A stretch of 64,000 bases of DNA from BP-464 sp963825415 (GCA_963825415.1 CAWGTD010000003.1:1-64000); one strand, 5' to 3'; counted from the stretch's first letter, positions 37,209 to 46,968 are shown. Notes: generated by a model from the sequence alone, not told the origin. A program made the numbers and translations.

Positions 37209-40061
37209 CTATCGCCCGCCGGCGCGCCCCGTGGCCAGGTAGCGCTTGCCCTTCTGGACCAGGAAGTTCTTGCGCTTGGCGAAGTCGGTGACGACCACCG
37301 CGCCGGTGTCGACGCGCGTCAGCGTGCCGGTGCAGTCGTCGCGGGTCAGCCAGTCGGTGCCGCGCTCGAGCCCGGACGACTCGCGCCCGATGACGCGGAA
37401 GCGCCCGGTCGCCTGCGCCTGCAGGTAGCGCACGAAGCGCCGCTTCGCCGCCGCTCCGCGGCGCGGCCCCGCCGGGAGCCGCCCCGCGCTGCCCGCCGGG
37501 CATGTCTTGACGCTGCCGCCGCCCGCCATCCGCAGCTCGGTGACCAGCGACTTGAACACCTTCGCGTCGGGCTTGCCGAACGCCCGCAGCTTCTCGACCT
37601 CCTGGTTGAAGTAGAACGAGCCGCGGGAGAACAGACCGGTCTGGAGCCGCCCGCTCTTCAGGCTGCGCGCGACGGTCAGCCGCACGACGCCGTTGCGCGC
37701 GTCGATCAGCGTCCCGACGGGGACCGACGTGACGGTCTCGATCCGCACGCGACGCTTCGTGCCGGGGAGCCGCACCAGGACGATTCCGCTGACGGGGTCG
37801 ACGTTGCCGGTCTGAAGCGCGATCGGGATCGGAATGTCGGGCAGCTGTGCCGGGCGGGCGACGGGCGGAGGTGGCGCGCCGGGGCCGGCCGCAGGCAGCA
37901 GACCGCTCGAGGTCGGGGCTGTCACAGCGGGCGCCGGGGCGAATCCGGGAGACAGCCGGATGACGCGATCGCTCTGGGGAGCGAGCAGCATGCCGTTCGG
38001 GTCGACGGCGAACACGTGGCCGCGCGAGCCCTGCGTCGCGATGGTGTGCACGGCGTTGCCGTTGTGGATGTCGATGCGCGAGATGGTGCCGGTGTCCAAC
38101 GCCGTGCCGTTGTTGTTGGTGAAGACGTTGTCGGAGACGTCGACGCCGTTCAGCGTCGAGCTGGGCGGCGCGACGTAGATCCCCTCGGGGCGATCGGCAA
38201 TCGTCACGTCGAACGGCGTCTGGGCGCCGGTGCGATCCCACGCGAAGACGTGGTCGAGCCGCGCTGCGCCGTAGAGCAGCGAGCCGTCGCCGTTGAAGCC
38301 GAGGCCCGAGATGTTGCGGCCGATCACAGGGCCCGCGAACGTGGTCACGACGGGCGTCCCGGACGGGTCGTGGACCCGGATGATGCTGCCGTCAGACCCG
38401 GTGTTGCTGGAGATGAACAGGTCGCGAGTGACGGGATCCGCCTTGACGTCGACCGCTCCCGCGACGGCGGCGATCCGTGAGCCGACGGCCAGCGTGGACG
38501 GGTCGAACTCGTAGAGGCCGGGCCCGTCGGGCGGCGGCGCGGTCGCGCTGGCCAGCCCGTAGTAGTGGCCGTCGTGCAGCAGCAGCCCGCGGTCGATGCC
38601 GTTGGGGACCATCGCGTCGAACGTCCCGTCGAGCATGTAGCGGTAGAGGTTCTGGTCGCAGCCGTTGGCGACGAAGAGCCTGGAGCCGTCGTCGATCACA
38701 CCGACCGGGCCCGCGGTCTCAAACGGCCACCCTGGCGTCACGGTGCAGGCCAGCGTCCCCTGGGGGATCAGGTCCTCGACGCACTTGAACGGCGACTGGA
38801 CGGCCGCGAACGAGTCGCGCGTGCCGCCGCAGCCGTACGCGGAAATGGTGTCGCCGGTGCCGCCCGCGACGTATACGTGACGGCTGTCCGGCGAGACCGC
38901 CAGGCCGTGGGGAACCCCGATCCCGAACGCCGTCCCGCAGCCCGCGCCGCCCGGGTTCTCGCGCAGGCACCCCAGCGACGTGAGGCCCGCGCCGTTGCGA
39001 GCAAACGTGGCCACCGCGTCCTCGAACATGCCGGTGGCGTAGAGGCTGGCTCCGTCGTTGGAGAACGCGACGTCCTCGGTGCCCGCCAGCCCCTCTGCCG
39101 TCGAGCCGCATGCCACCGCGCCACCGCCGACGTCGCGGACACAGCCGGCGAACGTGAGCTCGCCGCTGGCGTCGTCGCGCGTGTAGACGGCGACCGCGTT
39201 GCCGCTGACCGCCGAGACGTAGACGTAGGCGTCGTCCGGCGTCGCCGTGATGCCGACCGGCAGGGCGACGCCGCCGACCAGCGCCGGGGACAACGGGGCC
39301 AGGTGGCCGGTGAGGCCGTCGCGGGAGAACTGGGCCACGCCGTTGCTGGACGCCGAGGCGACGTACAGGCTGTCGCCGGCATCGTTGACCGTCAGCTCGC
39401 GCGGGTGGTCGAGCGCTCCCGCCACGGTCGTGCAGCCCCCGAGGGAGGCGTTGGAGAGGCATTGCTGGAAGACGAGCGTGCCGGAGTTGGCGCCGCTGAA
39501 GACCAGCACCGTCCCCGCGGTCTGGCCGGTGACGTAGAGGTTGTCCTCGCGGACGAAGATCCCCTCGGCGTCGTCGAGCGAGCCCGTGGGCAACCCGGCC
39601 GGGGTGGTGCACGTGCCCGCGGCCGGCGCCGTGACGCAGCTCGACGGTGTGAGAACACCGGTCCCGGTGTTGCGGGAGAGGACGACCACCGCATCGTCAT
39701 TTCCGGCGCCGACGTAGAGGAGGTCCCCGGCGTCGGACAGCGCCATGTACCTCGGGCTGGCAAGCCCGTCGGTCGACGTGGCGCAACCCCCACCCGCGCC
39801 GGTGTCCTCGATGCACCCGAGCAGCGTCAGCAGCCCGGTCGTGCCGTCGCGCGAGTACTCGACGATCGCGTCGGAATCCTGCCCGCTGAGGTACACGCTG
39901 GTGCCGTCAGGCGCGATCGCGACCGAGCGCGCGCCGCCCGCACCGACGTCGGCGTAGGACTCCAGGAAGTTGAGGTTCCCGATCGCCGCGTGCGCCGCCG
40001 ACGCCGGCACCAGAAGGCCGACGAAGACGACCGCTACGACGTGACGAGGGGCGCAGGACAA
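37209..40061 (-). CDS. Large secreted beta-propeller protein (lactonase/YncE-like)
   Basis: A 950-residue exported protein, start TTG 40061, signal peptide to about residue 26. Residues 30-420 are repeats of the type SVAIAPDGTSVYLSGQDSDAIVEYSRD and LYVGAGNDDAVVVLSRN, each one blade of a beta-propeller similar to lactonase/YncE. A second propeller-like part (about 430-700) follows, then a Pro-rich linker (SGLLPAAGPGAPPPPVARP) and a C-terminal domain with FYFNQEV and many Arg. Cys residues recur once per blade (GCIEDTGAGGGCA, SSCV..TCTT), so disulfide-stapled blades are likely. Function is unknown. Confidence 0.8.
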   Translation of the reverse strand: MSCAPRHVVAVVFVGLLVPASAAHAAIGNLNFLESYADVGAGGARSVAIAPDGTSVYLSGQDSDAIVEYSRDGTTGLLTLLGCIEDTGAGGGCATSTDGLASPRYMALSDAGDLLYVGAGNDDAVVVLSRNTGTGVLTPSSCVTAPAAGTCTTPAGLPTGSLDDAEGIFVREDNLYVTGQTAGTVLVFSGANSGTLVFQQCLSNASLGGCTTVAGALDHPRELTVNDAGDSLYVASASSNGVAQFSRDGLTGHLAPLSPALVGGVALPVGITATPDDAYVYVSAVSGNAVAVYTRDDASGELTFAGCVRDVGGGAVACGSTAEGLAGTEDVAFSNDGASLYATGMFEDAVATFARNGAGLTSLGCLRENPGGAGCGTAFGIGVPHGLAVSPDSRHVYVAGGTGDTISAYGCGGTRDSFAAVQSPFKCVEDLIPQGTLACTVTPGWPFETAGPVGVIDDGSRLFVANGCDQNLYRYMLDGTFDAMVPNGIDRGLLLHDGHYYGLASATAPPPDGPGLYEFDPSTLAVGSRIAAVAGAVDVKADPVTRDLFISSNTGSDGSIIRVHDPSGTPVVTTFAGPVIGRNISGLGFNGDGSLLYGAARLDHVFAWDRTGAQTPFDVTIADRPEGIYVAPPSSTLNGVDVSDNVFTNNNGTALDTGTISRIDIHNGNAVHTIATQGSRGHVFAVDPNGMLLAPQSDRVIRLSPGFAPAPAVTAPTSSGLLPAAGPGAPPPPVARPAQLPDIPIPIALQTGNVDPVSGIVLVRLPGTKRRVRIETVTSVPVGTLIDARNGVVRLTVARSLKSGRLQTGLFSRGSFYFNQEVEKLRAFGKPDAKVFKSLVTELRMAGGGSVKTCPAGSAGRLPAGPRRGAAAKRRFVRYLQAQATGRFRVIGRESSGLERGTDWLTRDDCTGTLTRVDTGAVVVTDFAKRKNFLVQKGKRYLATGRAGGR

Positions 40062-40101
40062 TCCGGGATCCGTCCCGGAGCCGACGCTACGCCACCGAGG
40101 A

Positions 40102-40749
40102 CTACGCGCGCAAGCCGATCGGACAGCTCACGCCGGTGCCGCCCAGCCCGCAGTAGCCGTTGGGCACCTTGTGCAGGTACTGCTGGTGGTAGGCCTCGGC
40201 GTAGAAGAACGGCCCGGCTTCGGCGATCTCGGTTGAAATCTCGCCGTGGCCGGCCGCCGTGAGCTCGCGCTGGTAGGCCTCGCGCGACGCCTCGACGGCC
40301 TCGCGCTGCGCGTCGTCGGAGTAGTAGATGGCCGAGCGGTACTGGGTGCCGACGTCGTTGCCCTGACGCATGCCCTGGGTCGGGTCGTGGCCCTCCCAGA
40401 AGGTCTTCAGCACGGTCTCCAGCGACAGCTTCGCGGGGTCGAAGACGACGAGCACGGCCTCGGTGTGGCCGGTGGAGCCCGAGCAGACCTCCTCGTAGGT
40501 CGGGTTGGGGGTCATCCCGCCGGCGTAGCCGACCGCCGTCGTGTAGACGCCCGGCAGCTGCCAGAAGAGCCGCTCGGCGCCCCAGAAGCAGCCGAGGCCG
40601 ACCTGGATCTGCTCCATGCCTTCCGGGAACGGCGGCTTCAGCGGCGTGCCCAGCACGTCGTGGCGCTCGGAGGTGGGCATCTCGGCGTCGCGCCCGGGCA
40701 GTGCGCGCTCGGGGTCGATCATGCGGGTCTTGTCCTTGAAGAAGAGCAT
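40102..40749 (-). CDS. msrA: Peptide methionine sulfoxide reductase MsrA
   Basis: A 215-residue MsrA: the catalytic GCFWG (C54), the GYAGG, EVCSGSTGHTEAV and FWEGHDPTQGMRQGNDVGTQYRS blocks, and the resolving Cys near the end (GYCGLGGTGVSCP). It reduces methionine-S-sulfoxide in oxidised proteins using thioredoxin. An extra 45 residues at the N-terminus precede the core, as in longer actinobacterial MsrA. Next to Ohr and the SUF system it supports an oxidative-stress theme. Confidence 0.95.
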   Translation of the reverse strand: MLFFKDKTRMIDPERALPGRDAEMPTSERHDVLGTPLKPPFPEGMEQIQVGLGCFWGAERLFWQLPGVYTTAVGYAGGMTPNPTYEEVCSGSTGHTEAVLVVFDPAKLSLETVLKTFWEGHDPTQGMRQGNDVGTQYRSAIYYSDDAQREAVEASREAYQRELTAAGHGEISTEIAEAGPFFYAEAYHQQYLHKVPNGYCGLGGTGVSCPIGLRA

Positions 40750-40799
40750 GGTCTGCTCAGTATGCGCCCTCAGGCGCCGCGTTACGAGAGGATCAGCAC

Positions 40800-41090
40800 A
40801 TGCCCGCCTACGTGATCGCCGACGTCACCGTCAACGACCCCGACCGCTACGCCGACTACCGCGCCGAGAGCACCGCGACAGTGGCCGAGCACGGAGGCCG
40901 CTGGCTTGTCCGCGGCGGGGACAGCGAGGTCGCCGAGGGCGACTGGGAGCCGGGCCGTCTGGTGGTCATCGAGTTCCCGTCGATGGAGGCGCTGCGCGGC
41001 TGGTATGAGTCCGAGCGCTACCAGGCCGCGATCAAGATCCGCCAGGCGGCCTCGACCGGCAGCATCGTCTTCGTCGAGGGCGCCGAGTAG
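40800..41090 (+). CDS. DUF1330 family protein
   Basis: A 96-residue ferredoxin-like-fold protein: PAYVIADVTVNDPDRYADYRAES at the start and VVIEFPSMEALRGWYESERYQAAIKIR in the middle are the DUF1330 signature. Such dimeric alpha+beta barrels are usually small monooxygenase-like proteins with no proven role. ATG 40800 follows GAGGAT. Divergent from msrA (50 bases). Confidence 0.88.
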   Translation: MPAYVIADVTVNDPDRYADYRAESTATVAEHGGRWLVRGGDSEVAEGDWEPGRLVVIEFPSMEALRGWYESERYQAAIKIRQAASTGSIVFVEGAE

Positions 41091-41094
41091 GCGC

Positions 41095-41700
41095 TCAGCC
41101 GCCGACGAACTCCTGCAGCTGCGCCTTGCCACCTTCGGCGATCGGATCGCCGTGGGTGAACAGGACCGCGTCGAAATCGAGGTCGAGCAGCGTCCGGAAC
41201 CCCGCCCGCAGGCGCTCCTTCTCGCCCTCCGGATCGTCGCCGAGGTGCTCGTCGGGAACGAAGCTGATCTTCCCGCCGTAGCGCATCGCCCCGTCGGTGA
41301 TCGAGAGCACGCCCGGGCCGTGTGCGATGTGCAGCTCGCCCTCGTCGGGCCAGCCCTCGAGCAGGTTGCGGGAGACGACGCCCGGCGCGACCTCCTCGCC
41401 GAACTTGTAGGTCTGGATCCCGGGCCGTCCCTCGACCTCGTGCAGGCCCTGCTCGACCACGAACACGGGGATCCCGAACCGCTCGGCGAACTGGTCGCTC
41501 TGGCGGTAGTGATGGCGGTTGCCGAGCACGACCTGATCGAGCGCGCGGCCCTCGAACCAGTCGAGGCCTTCCTCGGGGGCCATCGGGTCGATCACCGCGG
41601 CCGCCGGCTCGACGTAGTAGGAGCTGACGGGCGCGCCGATGCCCTCGTGGTGCGCTGTCCAGTGAAAGATGCCGGGGAGGATCTCTTGCATGGCGCTCAT
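41095..41700 (-). CDS. Metallo-beta-lactamase-fold protein with degenerate metal site
   Basis: The 201-residue protein has the MBL fold (strand SSYYVEPAAAVIDPMAP, then ALDQVVLGNRHHYRQSDQF, and the late LFTHGDPI). The metal motif HxHxDH is replaced by RHHYRQS, so zinc/iron binding at that site is doubtful. It may be a non-hydrolytic or divergent member. An in-frame ATG at 41691 is an alternative start. The divergent thioesterase gene begins at 41756. Confidence 0.7.
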   Translation of the reverse strand: MSAMQEILPGIFHWTAHHEGIGAPVSSYYVEPAAAVIDPMAPEEGLDWFEGRALDQVVLGNRHHYRQSDQFAERFGIPVFVVEQGLHEVEGRPGIQTYKFGEEVAPGVVSRNLLEGWPDEGELHIAHGPGVLSITDGAMRYGGKISFVPDEHLGDDPEGEKERLRAGFRTLLDLDFDAVLFTHGDPIAEGGKAQLQEFVGG

Positions 41701-41755
41701 CCTCTCTCAGAACGCAAGTCCGGCGACGTCACCCCCGGAATCCGCGCCTGACAGG

Positions 41756-42166
41756 ATGGCCCACGTGGCGCGCAAGTTCGGCATCGACGGGGTCTCGGAG
41801 TTCATGGGCATCCGCTGGGACGACCCGCAGACCGCACGCCTGACCATCCAACCCGAGCTGATCAACGCGGGCGGGCTGCTCTCCGGCGTCGTCAGCTACG
41901 CGCTGATCGACTACACGATGGGCTCGGCCCTGTGGGCGCAGACCTCCGACGAGGAGGGCATCGCCACGCTCAACATCGCGATCAACTACGTCCAGACGGC
42001 GACCGAGGGCGAGATCGTCTGCACGACGGTGGTCGACCGGCGCAACCGCACCAGCGCGGTCATGCGCAGCGAGGTCAGACACACCGACGGCCGTCTCTTG
42101 GCGACGGCCGTCGGCAGTTACGTGATATTTCCGCGGCGCGATCGGCCGCGGGCACCGGCTCCCTAG
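41756..42166 (+). CDS. Hotdog-fold thioesterase (PaaI-like)
   Basis: A 136-residue single-hotdog protein: INAGGLLSGVVSYALIDYTMGSALWAQ holds the usual G-G-x(n)-D geometry of the active site (catalytic Asp in LIDYTMG). The next strand NIAINYVQTATEGEIVCTTVV is typical for PaaI/4HBT acyl-CoA thioesterases. ATG 41756 gives the standard length; an upstream frame is longer but lacks support. Cleaves acyl- or phenylacetyl-CoA-type thioesters. Confidence 0.85.
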   Translation: MAHVARKFGIDGVSEFMGIRWDDPQTARLTIQPELINAGGLLSGVVSYALIDYTMGSALWAQTSDEEGIATLNIAINYVQTATEGEIVCTTVVDRRNRTSAVMRSEVRHTDGRLLATAVGSYVIFPRRDRPRAPAP

Positions 42167-42168
42167 GC

Positions 42169-42981
42169 CTACGGGTCGACGGCGGCGGGTGCGACCGACG
42201 CGATCCAGGTCCGCAGCGCCGTGTCGGCGACGCGGGCGTAGACGCCGGGCTTGCCGGCCTGGGCGCAGCCCTCGCCCCAGCTCGTCGCGCCGACGACCTT
42301 CAGCGCGCCCGTGGCGTCGTGGCCGAACATCGGGCCGCCCGAGTCACCCTGGCAGGTGTCGACTCCACCCTGCGGGAAGCCCGCGCAGACCATCGTCTGC
42401 GCGTCGAAGTCGCTGTAGGCGCTGCCGCAGTACGCGTCGGTCGTGATCGGCACCTGCGCCTCCTGCAGCGTGCTGGGGGCGGAACCGCCCTCGCTGGTCA
42501 CGCCCCAGCCGACGATCGACTCCGACACTCCGGCGTTCCACAGCGCGCGCTGGGATGCGCCGGCGACGTGGGTGACGGGAATGCCGGCAGCCGGGGCCGA
42601 CAGCTGGATCAGCGTGATGTCGTAGCCGTTGGTGGCCAGGTAGCTGGGCTCGACGACGACCCTGCTGGCCGGGAACCGCGTGCCCTGGCCGGCCTTGTTG
42701 GAGCCCATCCGGACGTCGATCAGCGCAGCGGGCCAGGCGGCGGGCGTCGACACGGCGCCGCCGGTGAGCGAGCCGCAATGGCCTGCGGTCAGCACCCAGT
42801 TCGGCGCGATCAGCGTGCCCGTACAACCGAATGCCCCGCCGAGGACGATCTCGGCGACGCCGCGGTAGGCGGTGTTGGAAGTGTCATGGCCGCCGACGAT
42901 CGCCATCGAGGGAGTGGCGGTGGCAGCGAGGGTGGCGGCGATCGCGGCCAGCCCGAGGAAGAGCTTTCTCGTGTGAGACAT
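42169..42981 (-). CDS. Secreted trypsin-like serine protease (S1)
   Basis: A 270-residue exported S1 peptidase. Signal peptide 1-27, then IVGG as the mature N-terminus with no long pro-piece, so activation needs only signal cleavage. Catalytic triad H68 (TAGHC), D121 (NGYDITLIQL) and S214 (GDSGGP). D208, six residues before the Ser, occupies the S1 pocket position of trypsin, predicting cleavage after Arg/Lys. Three Cys pairs match the chymotrypsin pattern. Confidence 0.93.
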   Translation of the reverse strand: MSHTRKLFLGLAAIAATLAATATPSMAIVGGHDTSNTAYRGVAEIVLGGAFGCTGTLIAPNWVLTAGHCGSLTGGAVSTPAAWPAALIDVRMGSNKAGQGTRFPASRVVVEPSYLATNGYDITLIQLSAPAAGIPVTHVAGASQRALWNAGVSESIVGWGVTSEGGSAPSTLQEAQVPITTDAYCGSAYSDFDAQTMVCAGFPQGGVDTCQGDSGGPMFGHDATGALKVVGATSWGEGCAQAGKPGVYARVADTALRTWIASVAPAAVDP

Positions 42982-43026
42982 GCAAGCTCCAACGCATGCG
43001 CGCGCCAGAACTTGCGCCAAGGGCGT

Positions 43027-44526
43027 CTATTGCCTTGCCAGATTTCGGTCCAATGGACGATCGCCGCACACGGCGGCGTCGAGCTCCGCCATCGAATCCT
43101 CCAGCGCGGCGATGATCGACCACGCGTCGTCGACCTGGTCGCGATCGACGACGATCCCGAAGTCGATGCTGTCGCGGTAGCTCAGGCACGTGATGTTCAG
43201 CCCGACACCGTGGAGGATCACCGACACGGGGTAGTTGGCCTCCAGCCGCGCTCCGGCGCAGTAGAGCGGGTCGCGCGGGCCAGGCACGTTGGAGATCACG
43301 AAGTTCAGGGCCGGTGCGAACCTGCGGCTGGCCAGGACCTCGAACGTCACCCTTGCCGCGCGCGCGGCGACCGCGGGCGGGATGAACCGGCTGGCGTCGG
43401 CGAGCAGGTCGGCGGGCAGCGCTTTGTGGCGCTCCTTGGCCGTGCGCAGGATCTCGTGGGTGCGCTCGAGGCGCCGCCGCGGATCGGGCTCGTCGGTCGC
43501 GACCGGGACGAGCATCGTCGAGACGCGGTTGCCGAACGTCCCGGTCTGCTCGCGTGTGCGTACCGAGACCGGGATCATCGAGACGAGCGGCTCGGCGGGC
43601 AGCTCACCACGCTCGAGGAGCCACGAGCGCAGCGCGCCGGCGCAGATCGCGACCACGGTGTCGTTGACCGTGACGCCGGCCGCGGACTTGATCGCCTTGA
43701 CGCGGGCGAGCGGCAGCGAGCCGAAGGCGAAGCGCCGGTGCTGCGAGACGCGGTCGTTGAAGCGCGTGCGCGGCGCGCGCACGTTCGTCTGCTCGAGGAC
43801 GCCGCCGTCGGGCGTCCCGCGGCCGAGCCGGCCCACGCGCGTGAAGATCCGGCTGACGGCCAGCGCGCCCGGCATCGCGCCCACGAGCGGCACCGAGTCC
43901 AGCCGCGGCAGGGTCGAAGGCAGCATGGTCAGCGCCTTCAGGGGCCGCGGAAGGCCCATCAGCGTGCGACCGAGCAACTCCAGCCCGCCCGGCACGCGAT
44001 CGCCGATCTCGTCGACCATCTCGGGCGCGGCCGGCTCGCGCCCCTCGGGCGAGGAGTCGAACAGGATGCTCATGATCTCCGCGCCGGAGACGCCGTCGAC
44101 CGCGGCGTGGTGGATCTTGGTCAGCAGGCCGACGCGGCCGCCCTCCAGTCCGTGGACCACGTAGAGCTCCCAGAGCGGGTGCGCGCGATCCAGCGGGCGC
44201 GCGCAGATTCGCGCCACGAGCTCGGCGAGCTGGCGGCTGCCACCCGGCGGCGGCACCGCGGTCTCGCGCACGTGGAAATCGAGGTCGAAGTCGGGATCCT
44301 CGATCCAGTAGGGGTGGTCGAGGTCGAACGGCACGGAGACCAACCGCCAGCGGAACGGCGGCAGCAGGTGCAGGCGCTCGTTGAGCAGCCGGCACATGTC
44401 GTCCACGTCGAGCTTGCCGCCCGGCGCGGTCGACGGGTCGAGCACCGCGAGGCCCGACACGTGACCGAAGGTCTGCGGCGTCTCCATCGCCAGGAACTGC
44501 GCGTCCAGGCTGGTCAGCTGCCGCAT
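43027..44526 (-). CDS. Wax ester synthase/diacylglycerol acyltransferase (WS/DGAT)
   Basis: A 499-residue WS/DGAT family acyltransferase. The catalytic HHxxxDG motif is present as HHAAVDG (H139, H140, D144). Other blocks: SLDAQFLAMETPQTFGHVSGLAVLD at the N-terminus, PLWELYVVHGL, and NFVISNVPGPRDPLYCAGA near the end. It makes storage lipids (wax esters or triacylglycerol). ATG 44526 lies 16 bases after the esterase stop in an operon with a BVMO. Confidence 0.93.
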   Translation of the reverse strand: MRQLTSLDAQFLAMETPQTFGHVSGLAVLDPSTAPGGKLDVDDMCRLLNERLHLLPPFRWRLVSVPFDLDHPYWIEDPDFDLDFHVRETAVPPPGGSRQLAELVARICARPLDRAHPLWELYVVHGLEGGRVGLLTKIHHAAVDGVSGAEIMSILFDSSPEGREPAAPEMVDEIGDRVPGGLELLGRTLMGLPRPLKALTMLPSTLPRLDSVPLVGAMPGALAVSRIFTRVGRLGRGTPDGGVLEQTNVRAPRTRFNDRVSQHRRFAFGSLPLARVKAIKSAAGVTVNDTVVAICAGALRSWLLERGELPAEPLVSMIPVSVRTREQTGTFGNRVSTMLVPVATDEPDPRRRLERTHEILRTAKERHKALPADLLADASRFIPPAVAARAARVTFEVLASRRFAPALNFVISNVPGPRDPLYCAGARLEANYPVSVILHGVGLNITCLSYRDSIDFGIVVDRDQVDDAWSIIAALEDSMAELDAAVCGDRPLDRNLARQ

Positions 44527-44542
44527 GTCGCTCTCCTCTCGG

Positions 44543-45451
44543 TCAGGCGGCGCGAGCCCGAGCCAGCGACCCGTCCGCCTTCTGGGCGTTCTCCACGATC
44601 GCGTCGATGATGCGCGGCCACGCACCCCGAGGCAGGTCGTGGGCCATGCCGTCGATCTCCACGAGCTTCGCGCCGGGGATCGCCTTGGCGGTCGCGCGCC
44701 CGCCCGACGGCGCGACGAGCTTGTCCTGCTTGCCGTGGATCACGACCGTCGGCACGGTGATCTTGCGCAGGTCCTGCGTCCGGTTGCCCGAGGCGAGGAT
44801 CGCGGCCAGTTGGCGAGCACCCCCGTCGGGGTCCTGGCCGCGGCCGCGGTCGAAGCTGGTGCGGGCCAGCTCGCGCAGATCCTCGATGTCGTGGTCGAAG
44901 CCGGGCGAGCCGATCGCCGTGAACACCCGCTCGATGTGCGCGACGAAGCGATCGCGGTCGCGCGGCGCCGGGCGCAGGAGCAGCGGATAGAGCTTGACGT
45001 GCGCCTGGCCGGTGATCCGGCTGCCGGTGTTCGACATGATCGACACCAAGGAGCGCACGCGCTCCGGGTGCCGGAAGGCCATCGACTGGGCGATCATCCC
45101 GCCCATCGAGGCCCCGACGACGTGTGCGGACTCCACGCCGACGCAGTCGAGGACGGCGACGCCGTCGGCGGCCATGTCCGCCAACCGGTAGGCCGCGCCG
45201 CGCTTGCTGCGCCGCAGGAGCTGCCCGATCGTGGGCGGCGGGGCGTCGACGCGCGAGGAGCGCCCGACGTCGCGGTTGTCGTAGCGCACGACGTGGAAGC
45301 CGCGGTCGACCAGCGCGCCGCAGAAGTCCTCGTTCCAGGCGACCATCTGCGTGCCGAGCCCCATGATCAGCAGCACGGTCGGGTCGGCGGGATCGCCGAA
45401 CGTCTCGTAGCAGAGCGTCAGCTCGCCGTGGCGGCAGAAGCGCTCGTCCAT
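44543..45451 (-). CDS. Alpha/beta hydrolase (esterase-type)
   Basis: A 302-residue alpha/beta hydrolase. The nucleophile elbow is GASMGG (S115); the oxyanion strand VLLIMGLGTQMVAWN, the acidic residue in VIHGKQDKLV and the late His in IDGMAHDLP complete a likely triad. Its ATG at 45451 overlaps the BVMO stop by 34 bases. It may split the ester made by that monooxygenase. The next gene is the WS/DGAT. Confidence 0.88.
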   Translation of the reverse strand: MDERFCRHGELTLCYETFGDPADPTVLLIMGLGTQMVAWNEDFCGALVDRGFHVVRYDNRDVGRSSRVDAPPPTIGQLLRRSKRGAAYRLADMAADGVAVLDCVGVESAHVVGASMGGMIAQSMAFRHPERVRSLVSIMSNTGSRITGQAHVKLYPLLLRPAPRDRDRFVAHIERVFTAIGSPGFDHDIEDLRELARTSFDRGRGQDPDGGARQLAAILASGNRTQDLRKITVPTVVIHGKQDKLVAPSGGRATAKAIPGAKLVEIDGMAHDLPRGAWPRIIDAIVENAQKADGSLARARAA

Positions 45452-46968
45452 GCGGGCGACCCTACAGGCTCCAGGCGGTAGTTCTGGGGATCGAAGCGAC
45501 GGGTGCGCAGGCGGAACTTCCACGTCCAGCTCGGCCACAGCGTGGTGTTCAGACCGTTGCGGTCGATGTACCAGCTCGAGCAGCCGCCGGTGACCCACAC
45601 CGTGCCCTTCATCTGCTCCTGGACCTCGGCGTTGTAGCGGGCCTGCACGTCGGGCCGGACGTCGACCACGCCGACGCCGTGGCGGCGCATCGTGCGCAGC
45701 GCGCCGAGCACGTAGTTGAACTGGGACTCGAGCACGTACACGATCGAGTTGTGGCCCAGGCCGGTGTTCGGCCCGGTGAGCATGAACAGGTTGGGGAAGC
45801 CGGCGACCGTGGTGCCCAGGTAGGCCTGCGGGCTGCCCTGGAACACCTCGGCCATCGACCGCCCGTCGCGGCCGCGCAGCCGTTCGGTGATCGGCAGGTC
45901 GGTCACGTGGAAGCCGGTGCCGAAGATGATCGTGTCGACCTCGTGCTCGACGCCATCGGTCGTCACGATGGAGCGCTCGCGGACCTCCTTGATGCCGGTG
46001 GTCACCACCTCGGCGTTGGGCTGGGCCAGCGCGCGGTAGTAGGTGTTCGACATCAGCACGCGCTTGCAGCCCATCCGGTAGCGCGGCGTGAGCTTGCGGC
46101 ACAGCTCGGGGTCGTCGGGGATCTGCTCGCGCATCTTCTTGACCGCTAGGCGCTCGGCCGCCTTCATGATCCACGGGGCCTTGGTGAACGGGACCACGCG
46201 CGACTCGAAGAACGCGTAGATCGCGCCGCGGAACAGCCGCTGGGTGAACGGCAGCGCCTTGAAGAGCCGCCGCTCGAAGGGGCGGATCGGGCGGTCCGGG
46301 TGGGGCATGACCCACGGCGGGGTGCGCTGGAAGAGCGTGAGCTTGCCGACCTCGGGCTGGATGTAGGGGATGAACTGGATCGCCGAAGCGCCCGTGCCGA
46401 TCACCGCGACGCGCTCACCCTCGAGGTCGTGGGAGTGGTCCCACTGGGCGGAGTGGAAGGCCGGGCCCTCGAAGCGGTCGAGGCCGGGCAGGTCGGGGAT
46501 CGCCGGCTCGCTCAGGCCGCCCTGACCGCTGACGATCACGCGGGCAGTCAGTGGGCCTTGCGAGGTCTCGACGCGCCACAGCGCCGCGTCGGCGTCCCAC
46601 GCCGCACCGGTCACCTCGTGATCGAAGCGGATGTGCGGCCGCACACCGAAGCGATCGGTGACGTCGCGCAGGTAGTCCCAGATCTCGGGCTGGATCGGGA
46701 ACAGCCGCGACCAGTCCGGGTTCGGGGCGAAGGAGAACGAGTACAGGTGCGACGGGATGTCGCACTGGCAGCCCGGATAGGTGTTGTCACGCCACGTGCC
46801 GCCGACGTCGGCGGCGCGCTCGAGCAGGACGAAGTCGTGCATGCCGGCCTGCTTGAGCTTGATGGCCAGGCCGAGGCCGGCGAAGCCGGTGCCCAGGATC
46901 ACGATCGGGAAGTCGGCCGTGGCCGGCGGGCCCGCGGCGGCGGGTGGACGCGGAGCGACGGTGGCCAT
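45418..46968 (-). CDS. Flavin-containing Baeyer-Villiger-type monooxygenase
   Basis: A 516-residue class B flavoprotein. FAD Rossmann motif GTGFAG (26-31); the Baeyer-Villiger fingerprint FxGxxxHxxxW is F166-E-G-PAF-H172-SAQ-W176-D; the NADPH site is GTGASA (191-196). It would convert ketones to esters or lactones with O2 and NADPH. The start overlaps the stop of the upstream membrane-protein gene, and the end overlaps the esterase start. Confidence 0.92.
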   Translation of the reverse strand: MATVAPRPPAAAGPPATADFPIVILGTGFAGLGLAIKLKQAGMHDFVLLERAADVGGTWRDNTYPGCQCDIPSHLYSFSFAPNPDWSRLFPIQPEIWDYLRDVTDRFGVRPHIRFDHEVTGAAWDADAALWRVETSQGPLTARVIVSGQGGLSEPAIPDLPGLDRFEGPAFHSAQWDHSHDLEGERVAVIGTGASAIQFIPYIQPEVGKLTLFQRTPPWVMPHPDRPIRPFERRLFKALPFTQRLFRGAIYAFFESRVVPFTKAPWIMKAAERLAVKKMREQIPDDPELCRKLTPRYRMGCKRVLMSNTYYRALAQPNAEVVTTGIKEVRERSIVTTDGVEHEVDTIIFGTGFHVTDLPITERLRGRDGRSMAEVFQGSPQAYLGTTVAGFPNLFMLTGPNTGLGHNSIVYVLESQFNYVLGALRTMRRHGVGVVDVRPDVQARYNAEVQEQMKGTVWVTGGCSSWYIDRNGLNTTLWPSWTWKFRLRTRRFDPQNYRLEPVGSPAWTSASAATAS

